Source: Mortierella sp. BCC40632
Taxonomy: Eukaryota; Mortierellomycota; Mortierellomycetes; Mortierellales; Mortierellaceae
Assembly (NCBI GenBank): GCA_011634665.1
Contig: WAEK01000002.1
Location: 1,385,001-1,449,000 of the forward strand
DNA: 64,000 bases
Direction of reading: 5' to 3'
A program made the translations under genes and the position numbers. Positions 54,880 to 64,000 of the stretch are shown here, piece after piece; within the stretch, counting starts at the first letter, position 1, and every line of letters starts with the position of its first letter. The notes under the pieces are model-generated. The model worked only from the letters and a program-made list of their open reading frames with translations, made no database searches and was not told the origin of the DNA.

Positions 54880-56681
54880 ATGTATTGTTTTTTTTTCTCT
54901 CACTCTCTTTCTTCTTTTTTCTTTTTTCGTTTTTTACATATGGATTCGTACAAGGAAGCAACCCTGTAGGATTCTTTCATAAAAAAAAAAAAAAAAAAAA
55001 TCCCCCATGGTTCTATCAAAGATTCACTTTTGTCGAGTTCATGTTGAGCGTTGCATAAAAGTTCTTTCCTTGGACTGAAGACTCTGCGCTTGATACAGTC
55101 TTGCTTGGATTTCCAAGCGATGTTTTCATTTCCGTCCAATGTTGGGTCATTTGGATCTTGGCGGGTATAAATTTAAGAGACCATTAAATAGTGATATCAC
55201 TCTCTTTTTATTGTTATTATTATGGGTACGCGTGTGTGAAGAGAAGGAGAAGAGACATGAGGACTGAGCTTTTTTGAGTCCTGAAGGCAGGATTTGAACA
55301 TTGGGGGGGGGGAGCTCAGTGCTTGGTTTTGTGGCTGCCAATACAAACGAAAAAGATTTGACCTACTGAGAGTCCAAAAATTTTGGTCAATGCAGTCTTC
55401 ATCAGATATACATCTGGAGCCTCTTGGTTCTGTCAATCCCAAGACAAAACTTAGGATGCAGCTTGAAATCCTGAGCTCCGGCATGGAGACAGAATAAAGT
55501 AGCAAACCTGAATGCGGGGGCAGTGATGAGCTTTATGATGGGAAGGGATAGAAATGGATATCACAATCGTTGGCGAAAAGATGCAAGGAAAGAAAGAGCG
55601 TAAATTGTGAAACAGGACGGATGTAATCGGTTTGTAAGTGGACAGATACAGTAAATGAGGAGACCATGGAGACACAACCTTTCTAGTAGAATCGTGAAGG
55701 TGCTTTTGTATATTCCTTATAGTTTGCCTAGGGTGCTGAGGAGAGAGGGCATTTCTGAAAAGCATTCAAATCCAGGGACAAGCCAAGAGAGAATAAAAAG
55801 TAGAAGCACATCCAGGCTATGGGCTGGAGAGTACGTTGAGAAAGGATAGACGCGTACAGAGTGTAAGCAAGATGAGACACCAAGGAGAGTAGGAGAGTCA
55901 GCGGAAGTAGGCATAAAAAGAGTTCAAGGGCTAGGGAACGGGAAGACGATTCATATAGCATTCTAGAGCATCTAGAGCAGAGTCACCGAGCTTTCGTAGT
56001 CTCTAGACTTGCGCTTCATGATGAGGAATGGGACTGGGGGTTATCTAGCAATGTTCAACCAGCAACACGAGTATGGACTCTACACAGCTGACAGGGATGC
56101 GCACATCCACACACTAGCAGTTCGTGTAACTTGGAGACTTGGAGAGAGAGAGAGAGAATGTGGCTTGTGAGAGAGGAGGAAAAGTTTATGAGTCTGTCAA
56201 AAGCACAGTTTTTGTCCCTTCCCTTTGTTTTTTTCCTCCATCCAATCCATCAAGATGGTACTGTGCTGCTCCTTTTATTTTTTCTTGTCTTTTCAGGGCT
56301 TGCCAACTATCCATCCAATGGGATATCCGCACTACCGGTTGACCAGATGCATCCTGTCAGGAAGCAGTGGCAACAGAGCGCTGGACTCGGGAGAACCGTC
56401 TTTCTATATCTGACGCGTTTCTTTAGAAAAAGAAAAAAAACTCTTCTCCACAGAGATGGCTCATGCCATGATCATTGGGACAATGTTTGACCAGTCAATC
56501 ATGATTGTCTCAAGATCATAAATGATCCAACTCTACGACCCATCCTCTATTTGCTCCGCCAGACTTCATGTCATCATTGTTCTGCCTCCCTTCTTCCCCC
56601 TCCCCCATTACTTCCACCTCAGGTGAACCAAGCCTTTTAACCCTAACTCAATCTTTTACTCTTTTTTTTTTATCATAATAG
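54880..56681. other. GPAT 3' flank and uS11 promoter and first intron
   Basis: 1.8 kb with no complete gene. It includes an A20 run (about 54981-55000), a G9 run (about 55304-55312) and short GA tracts. The only ATG directly followed by GT in the last 550 bp is at 56255-56257, after a C/T-rich leader. It is the best candidate for a one-codon first exon of uS11, with CTAACT near 56645 as branch site. Confidence 0.55.
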
Positions 56682-57328
56682 TCCAAGAAGGCCAAGTCCG
56701 CCCCTAAGGTTCAGGAGAACATCTCCCTCGGTCCCCAGGTCCGTGGTGACGAGGAGGTCTTTGGTGTTGCTCACATCTTTGCCTCGTTCAACGATACCTT
56801 CGTCCACATCACCGATTTGACCGGCCGTGAAACCATCTCCCGTGTCACTGGAGGCATGAAGGTCAAGGCTGATCGTGATGAGGCCTCGCCCTACGCTGCC
56901 ATGTTGGCTGCTCAGGACGTTGCTGCCAAGTGCAAGGAGATTGGTATCACTGCTCTCCACATCAAGCTCCGTGCTACCGGTGGTAACCGCTCCAAGACCC
57001 CCGGCCCCGGCGCTCAGTCGGCTCTCCGTGCCTTGGCTCGTGCTGGCATGAAGATTGGCCGTATTGGTAAGTTGAACCTACATGTCGGACGTCCATTCGT
57101 GGTCTGGTAGTTCAGAAATGTTGAAAGAAGGGAGTGAAAAAAATAGAGCAAGAGTGAATTTGCTATTCCTCTTCTCTTGATTCCTCTTTTTTTTTGTTCG
57201 TTTTTGAATGAAGGATACTTATGCACCTCCTTCCTCTATAATTTCTTTACGATTTTATAGAGGATGTCACCCCTACGCCTACCGACTCTACCCGTAAAAA
57301 GGGTGGTCGTCGTGGTCGTCGTTTGTAA
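56682..57328 (+). CDS. RPS14: Small-subunit ribosomal protein uS11 (Rps14), main exons
   Basis: uS11 sits on the 40S platform, touching the 3' end of 18S rRNA. Exons 56682-57066 and 57261-57328 join in phase, giving 150 residues plus an initiator from an upstream exon. Marks are [59 protein letters not shown] and [25 protein letters not shown], with the basic C-terminal tail [10 protein letters not shown]. The inferred start at 56255 (ATG followed by GTACT) would give a 424 bp intron directly after the start codon, the same arrangement inferred for eL8 in this window. Codon use is narrow and C-ending. Confidence 0.95.
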
Positions 57329-58459
57329 AGAAAAAAAGAAAGAAAGAAAGAGAGAGAGAGAGAAGTGGTGTTCCTCCCTTCCCATGTTTCTCCTGTTTGT
57401 GTTTTACAGCATGTCGGGATTCTCGTTGGTTGGGTCTGCTTTTTTCTCTTTCTGGATCATCCTCTTTTGTTTTTTTTTCTTTTCAATGTCGATTCCGTTG
57501 TGCCTACCAAGAAAAGGATTCCCTTCGTCATGGTGTCAATATCGCCCTCATCAAGTCAGTCTACAGCAAGCCAACCAAGTCAAGTCAATCAATCCCCATT
57601 TGGATCCCTTTTTTTTTTTTTATTCATTCAGTTGTTGCTCAGTGTTGTCGGGACTCCAGAAAGCGGAGGTGGGAAATGTATGATTCAACAAAGATTAAAG
57701 CGAGCGAGACTCCTTCGAAAGAAATCTTTCAATGGACGCATCAATATATACCCAACAACACCATTCTTTATTTTTATTTTTTTTAATGGCCCAAGAAGAG
57801 ACAACTTGACTTTGCATCTCTTGCTTTCAAGTCTCTGGTCTCGTAACAGGGTGCCCTTTGGCATTTTGAAGAGATATGTTGCAGAGGAAATGCAAGTGAG
57901 AGAGAGAGAGTGAGAGAGAAAATTGAGATATTCCTTTTGGATCGGGGGGGTTTTTTTTCTTTATTTGATACTTCCTTTTTTTTTTTTTTTTTTTTAACTT
58001 CCTCCTCCCAAAGTAATCACTGGTTGTATATTCTTTGGAAAGAGGAGGTGAAAAGAGAGAGAGAGAAATTAATTGTGGATTACGTTGTTCTTTTCTTTTT
58101 TGCTTTTTTTGCTTTTTGTCTTTTTTCTTTCTTTCTTTTTTTTCTTGTTGGTCTGATAGAATAGTTGGCTTATAGAGAAGAGGAGGGTGTGATTCTTTTT
58201 TGTTTGTCTATAGAATCTGGAAAAAACAACTCGTTCGTTTTCGTTTTTTTTTTTTCGATATATTGTGTAAATGGGCACCAGCTTCTTTCCTTTATGGTCC
58301 AGAGTATTTTCTAGACCTGTTTGCTTAGCAAGCAACTGTGGAAAGGCGTGTGAATCAGTAGGTGGGCAATATCCTGAAGTCTGTGTTTTCAGCAAGAATC
58401 GCTTCTTCCAGAGTCGTGCAAAAAAAAAAAAAAAAAAACTCTTAGAAACATCGCTGTTG
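57329..58459. other. Convergent 3' flanks of uS11 and the CCCH gene
   Basis: 1.1 kb without a gene. It has GA tracts near 57350 and 57899, several T runs (about 57460-58260) and an A18 run near 58421. Open frames here are short or consist of homopolymer translation. Confidence 0.65.
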
Positions 58460-61400
58460 TTATGGCTGCTTGCCAGGTTCGCCAGAACCCCCCTTGGCTT
58501 TCTCGGCGCCAGCGCCTGGACCGATAGACAGAGACGAAAAATCAATCGACAATCCATTAGCCTCCTCCTCTCGACTGTTCAGACTCACGGACGTCACTGA
58601 ACCATAGTAGCCCTGCAGGGGTTGTTGAGATGCCTGTACTTGCGCCTGAGGTAGAGTCCGCGCCAATGGATGGATCGGCAACTGTGATTGAGGCTGTGGA
58701 GACAACGACTTGGAGCCGACCGCACGGTTCAGTTCTTTAGCCTGACCAAAGTAAGGTGGGATCGAGTCCAGTGGTCCTCCTCCTCCAATGGCATTCAGAC
58801 TCATTTTGCGGATCCCGAACTCACTCGTTGCGGGCGAGCCTGCACTTCCAGAGACTGAAGCACGAATCGACGATAACACACCCAAATCTTGATAGCCAAG
58901 AGTCGAACCAATAGCAGCGGCTCCTGCGGCATCATCATCCATTGGGAATTGAATTCCTTCTGGGTCATGAGGGAAGGGACAGAATGGATCTGGGGTTGCA
59001 CTACGAATTCCCTTGTTATACTTGTACTCGAGCATAGACCCCCTGATAGCTTCAGCACTCACACTTCCCGCACGACGCGGCCACATGTTGTTCATCCTAG
59101 CCGAAGAAGTATCCATGCCTAATCCATAAGGATGAGTAGAGTGCCGGCGTTCGTGTAGGTCTTCCTCCTCGCGATTGGTTCGACCTGTGGAGTAAGGGAG
59201 CGAGGGTATGGACTGCGGAGGGACAATCGCCAATGGGGAAACGGTCGCATCCAGGCTCTCGTAGCTATGATGCTCCAGCTCAGAATAGGACCGCTGGAAT
59301 CGAGATCGCGGATCCACAAAGCCCATAGCTTGGGAAGCGCCTATTATTTTTTGTTGCCAAAGAAGAAGAAGAAGAAGAAGAGAGAGAGAGAGCGATAAAG
59401 GGGAGAAAGGAGGGATGAAAAAAGATGCAGTAGTTGAAACGTTAGTCTCATTACACATGTTTGTCATTCCCATTCACCCAAGAGCCCCGTCCTATTCGAG
59501 CGACCAAAAATACCGGGGCGGACAAAATTCCTCAAGTCGCATGAACGAATCATTCATTGAGCCCAAACTCTTACCTGGCGCGCTGGAGGGTCCTCCGTAG
59601 CTAAATTTGCCTTCCTCTTCCTCCTCCTTTTCATCCTGCATTGACCCTGAAGAGGGTGAAGGGAGCACGGCTATCCTTTGATCAATCTCGTCCTGTCGAC
59701 TCTGCCTTCTTTGTCGCTCATTGGTGGTCAAGAGGTCATTCAATGAAGAAGGAAGAAAGCCCTGATCTGAACTCATGTCATCATCCGACTCGGAATAATC
59801 CTCCGCCAGAGCTATGCCCCCCTCACCCCCTGCAGCAGCTGTAGCTACTGCTCCGACAAGTCCCGCAGAGCTTTCACGCCGAAGGAGAGCGCCGTTGTTG
59901 TTGATACTGCCTCCATTGTTGCCGACGCTGTTGTTGTTGATATTGCTGTTGTTGTTGGTGGTGTTGGTATTACCTCCAATGGTTCCATTCCCACCATTCC
60001 CACCATTACCGCCATGGCTCGTGTATAGGCTATGCAACTCGGGGATAGAATGTAATCGAAGGGGCGATGGCGGGTGTGGTTCTCCCTCACAAGAGACGGA
60101 CAAAAAGAGTGCCTTACTGTTGGCATGATAAAACGGTGAAGACGGCAGCCCGTTCCCATCTTGATAGATTTGACCCGATTTAAAGATATCTGGCAAAGAA
60201 CGTTGACGGATTGGAAGTGGAGCAGCCAAATGTTGACGCACGCGATGTTCTAGAATCCCCAAGGGGTTCATGGGCATGCGTTCCGGAACATGATGAGCGG
60301 TATCATACCCGGGACCATCGTCTTCTGCAAAAGGCGAATACGAATGACCTGCACCAGTCAAGTCATGCGTCGATGGTGAATGTGAATAGGCCCCAAGGTT
60401 GGATCCTGTGTTGGCACCTGTGCCCACACCGGTTCCTGTACCGACTCCAATCCCTCCTCCGTTCGTACGAAAGTTTTCCGAGGTGGCCCTGTTCAGGACA
60501 GGTTTCAAGAACCCTTGTTGACTGGCTGATCTTCCCATGGCGAATTCCACATTAGATGTATTTCCAAACTGCATGGTTGATTGTTGTTGGGGCAACGAAG
60601 ATGCATAGGGTGGAGAAAGGGGTTCCGATGGCCAACAAACATTGTTTAGGATCGCTCCACTCGAGGCCCGACGTTCCAATCGAACACGACCACCACCGGC
60701 ACTTCCACTTCCTCCTCCTCCTCCTCCTCCTCCTCCTCCATTCGCAACATTGCCTCCTGGCACCAAGGCCGAGGTTTTGCGATCAAGGGCCAAAAATGAA
60801 TGGGAAAGAGAACATTTGGCGCCAAACTTGCAGTTGCCCTTTAAAAAGTATTTGCATACATAGTTTTCGGACATGGGGTCTCGGTTATGTGAAAAGTTGC
60901 AGTTCTTGCCTGCTGTGCATGCGCCACTCTTGAAGAATTTGCATGGGATATGCTGAAGGTTCGCAACTAGGGGGGGGGGGAGGAAGGGAACAAAAAAAGA
61001 AAGTACATGGCGAAGGAGTTTCCTCATTTGGTTAGAGGTAACGTGCCATAAAAATAAAAATAAAAAAAAGAAGGGGAGCGCTGTATGTATGGTACCTTTT
61101 GCCGATTGAGAAGGGGTGAGCGACTGTCTTGGGAAAGGAATGATCGGTGGTCGGTCCATGGGCCAGAGAGGGGGCCGCTTGACACTCGTGTTGTTGGTCC
61201 CGTTCATGGTAGTCCCATTGTTGGCCCCACCATGAGTACTAGCCGTTCCTGTCGAATTGTTCATTGCAAAAGTATTGTACGAACTTGGCGAACGAGCCAA
61301 AAGCCCCGAGGGTGTCAAGGGCGGAGAAGCGATATGGAACATATCGATTGGTGGTAATTTGGACGGGTCGTTCCAACGTGTTGTGTCAAACCCAAGAGGA

Positions 61401-63324
61401 GAATCTTGTCCGAGTCCCTGGAAATGAGGTGTATGAGCGTTTGCGGGTGAATCCATAACCATGGTCCCGGAAATAGGCGAGTTGATATGCGTATTGATCA
61501 TTGGCCCGGTATCGATTCCTGGAAAGTGAGACAGTGGATGCTGTGGCTGTGGTTGTTGGTGCTGAAGTGGATGTTGTAGCTGCAGCTGGTGTTGGTGTTG
61601 ATGTTGAGCCTGGTGCTGGTGCTGATGATGATTTTGGTGCTGGTGCTGGTGCTGGTGCTGATGTTGGTGTTGGTGCTGATGTTGGTGCTGGTGCTGGTGC
61701 TGATGCTGGTGTTGGTGTTGGTGTTGCAGCGGATGCTGGTGTTGATGCAGCATGTGCATCTGCGCGTGCAAGGCGTGCTGCTGCTGCTGGTAGTTACTCG
61801 GTGCAGTTGTCTGGCGTGCTGGTGCCTGCGTCTGTTGAGGGTGTTGCAATGGATGGACAGAGCTACCGAAAGGTTGTGGCATCAGCCCTGAGTTATTCAA
61901 TGTCGACTGACTCGCCCTACCGCCGGAAACAACGTTATAGATCATCAAGAATAAAATCGTGGACAACTTAGTACCGATCTTCTTTTGCTTGGATGGAATG
62001 GTGACAGCTGCTCTTTGAACTACGTATCGCCGTAAACACTTTTTTTTTTCCCTTTTCTCTGGGAGCCCTGTATCGAACGAGCCCAATGCTGCTCAGGGGC
62101 GTGGAGAGATGGAACAGAGAAAAAAGGAAAGAAAGAACGAGAAAGAGAAAGAGAAAGAAAGGGAAAAGGGGGGAGCACGGCCGGTGCAGTCTGGTGCAGA
62201 GACAGACTCATCAATCTGGCTGTCAGGCCCTAGGCAAAATACCATGGGCACACCATGAGTCAGCTCCGCGTATAGATACCGGCAAAAGAACAGGGCGGAC
62301 TCCCTTAGTCAATAGCGTGCCCAAACCACATCATCGCCTCCCCATCCCGATCCACGCCTGCACCTCAAACAGAACAGTGTCCGCCGACACGCAGCTCGCC
62401 CCTACTTCTCTCGCCCATCTCGCCTGCCCAGCCCCCTACAATGTACAATGTTGGCAGGTGCACATGGGAGAAAGAGGGGGAGGAAGAGGAAGAGGAGGAG
62501 GAAGAGGAAGAGACGACGAACATCTCTACCGCCACCTTTTTTTTTTCCGATGCCACCTCTCTTCCTTCAACAGCTACCCACTGGTCGTGAATGGGTCACC
62601 GGCCTACAATTATCAGTGAGTTGTTACGCATAGAGGTGTATCTGTTTTGTTTTGTTTTTTTTTTTTTTTTTGGATGGGACAAAGGGAGCAGGGTCAACTC
62701 GGACAAAACACTTGTCTTTTGCGTGCTCTCCGTATGAGGCGAAGTGGCCCTGACTCACGCGGCCGGCTCTCCTGGGACGGCTCCCTGCTGCTGCTGCTGC
62801 TGTTGTTTTTTTTTCCTTCCCTGGGCCGCGCTGGCAAAGGCCTTGTTCCCCCCCCTCCTGCCGGGCGATTTAGAAACGTCGATGGCTCCACGCCGCGGTA
62901 GCGTGAAAAAAAAAGGCGAGGCTCCGTGATCTGGCATTGAGTTCGTCCGTTTGTCCATCCAAATCCCCAAGTTGGTTCCTTTCCTGCGCGCTCTCTCTTT
63001 CACTAGCTCTCCCGCGCCTTTTTTCTTTTTCTTTTTTTTTCTTTCTTTTTTTTTTTCTTTTTTTGCCTTGGCCCTGCTTCCCCAGCTTGGCAAGGCACAA
63101 GAGGTGATCTGCTCGCACGCACCATCCACACGGTCGGGTCGTATGAGGCCTATACTGTATGACTCTTGTGTGGCCCCTCCGCGGCCGGCAGCAGCGGGAG
63201 AGAGATGGGGAAGGCGGGGTGGGTGGGTGGGGGGGAGTCGTCTGCAAGTGAGACAAATAGAGTTGGACAGAACGCGCCAACCCTTGTTTGTTTCCCTTTA
63301 ACACAAACACATTTACGCATATCC

Positions 63325-63363
<39 letters not shown>

Positions 63364-63544
63364 GAGGTCGACTCTCTACCTCCCCCCCCCCACCTCCACT
63401 CACTCTGACATCGCGCCTTTTTCCCTTACCTGGGGGTAAACTCGCCGCTAACCCACGCGCCATTATTGCTGTTGTTGCTGCTACCACTACTCACAGGCGG
63501 AACTTTGTCTAGGGGACCAATGGGCCGCGACTGCTGCTGCTGCT

Positions 63545-63576
<32 letters not shown>

Positions 63577-63583
63577 TGTTGCT

Positions 63584-63615
<32 letters not shown>

Positions 63616-64000
63616 TGTTGCTGCTGCTGTTGCAACGGGGGTTGGAGTTGTGTCTGTGGATCTGGAACTTGAAACGAGAAGGAGCTCATGCGTGAAGACT
63701 CGTGCAGGCTCTGGATCTGAATCGAGGGCATCGAACCATGCTGCGGCGCCTGGGCCTGCAAAGCATTAGTCATGGAGATCGTTGAATGTGCTGGATGCAT
63801 TTCTGGATGAATGCTCAGGCTCATGCTCGTGTTACGCACTGTACTGCCGCTACTGTTGTTGTTGTTGCTTGTACTGCTACCACTACTATTGTTGTTGCTG
63901 TTGCTGTTGCTGTTGCTACTACTGACAAAACCAATACTGCTAACGCTACTAACGCCGTTGTTGCTTGTGTTATTGATGCTGCCTTGAGAGGGCGGTCGGG
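58460..64000 (-). CDS. Large CCCH zinc-finger protein with poly-Gln and His-Gln tracts, 5' end outside the window
   Basis: Four exons are visible: 64000-63430 (open to the edge), 61916-61096, 60966-59575 and 59340-58460. They join in phase and give about 1221 residues without the true N-terminus. Two tandem CCCH fingers open the third exon: CKFFKSGACTAGKNCNFSH (C-x7-C-x5-C-x3-H), then CKYFLKGNCKFGAKCSLSH with the same spacing. This pair, preceded by LQHIP, is the fungal Lee1-like type that binds RNA. The first visible exon is Asn/Ser-rich and carries a Gln tract of about 34 residues. The second has a His-Gln tract of about 50 residues. Poly-Gly follows the fingers, and the rest is Ser/Pro/Asn-rich and probably disordered. 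The 1513 bp intron 61917-63429 is inferred from matching phase (AG+G), both sides being low-complexity; two separate genes remain possible. Confidence 0.82.
61917..63429 (-). other. 1513 bp inferred intron of the CCCH gene
   Basis: The region between the GTAAGG donor and the TAG acceptor has no protein-like frame. It contains GA/CT tracts (62462-62515, 63331-63360), T runs near 62657 and 63030, and short C/G-rich parts. Confidence 0.6.
63531..63634 (-). repeat. CAG/CAA (poly-Gln) tract with an exact 39 bp tandem duplication
   Basis: The Gln-coding tract mixes CAG and CAA codons. Positions 63552-63590 and 63591-63629 are identical, so the tract grew at least once by unequal exchange of a 13-codon block rather than by single-codon slippage. 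Confidence 0.85.

Overview
The window is nuclear DNA of a filamentous fungus, most likely an early-diverging one such as the Mortierellomycetes. I infer this from protein style and gene architecture; no marker gene proves it. Genes carry many short introns with GTAAGT-like donors, CTAAC-like branch sites and mostly TAG or CAG acceptors. Highly expressed genes use a narrow, C-ending codon set. The set includes a TRAX ribonuclease subunit and a full-length PARN deadenylase, both missing from budding yeast. The DNA between exons is full of A or T homopolymers of 15 to 58 bases and of CT/GA microsatellites. There is no CRISPR array, rRNA, convincing tRNA, intact transposon or virus-derived gene.

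Layout, left to right. An edge-truncated Ser/Gly/Met-rich gene (minus) is followed by ATG18 (minus, nine exons). After a 3 kb gap comes a long-chain acyl-CoA synthetase (plus), converging on TRAX (minus). TRAX is divergent from a large unrecognised protein gene (plus), which converges on a Sat4/Hal4-type kinase (minus). A 3.2 kb microsatellite-rich interval leads to ribosomal protein eL8, PARN and a Reg1-like PP1 regulator, all plus. ARP2 and mitochondrial ATP1 follow on minus, then a small single-exon secreted protein gene with its own TATA box. After a 2.6 kb gap, NOP4 (minus) and NPC1/NCR1 (plus) share a 394 bp divergent promoter. A C1orf109/AIRIM-like protein (minus), an SCT1/GPT2-type glycerol-3-phosphate acyltransferase (plus) and ribosomal protein uS11 (plus) come next. 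The right edge is a very large CCCH zinc-finger gene (minus) that runs out of the window.

Nearly all genes are housekeeping. Three belong to lipid and sterol handling (acyl-CoA synthetase, GPAT, NPC1); four to ribosome synthesis or structure (NOP4, the AIRIM-like protein, eL8, uS11); three to RNA turnover or binding (PARN, TRAX, CCCH protein). They are interleaved on both strands, so I see no operon-like or biosynthetic cluster. Exon joins given in the entries were checked by hand for reading phase.

The most unusual points are: a one-base break in the RGG repeat of NOP4 that replaces the expected tail with a Val/Ala/Pro tail; a secreted amphipathic repeat protein of unknown family with a Kex2-type site; a Gly/Arg plus charged insertion inside TRAX; a Gly-His tail on PARN; an AIRIM-like protein in a fungus; and 0.7 to 1.5 kb 5'-proximal introns made largely of simple repeats.
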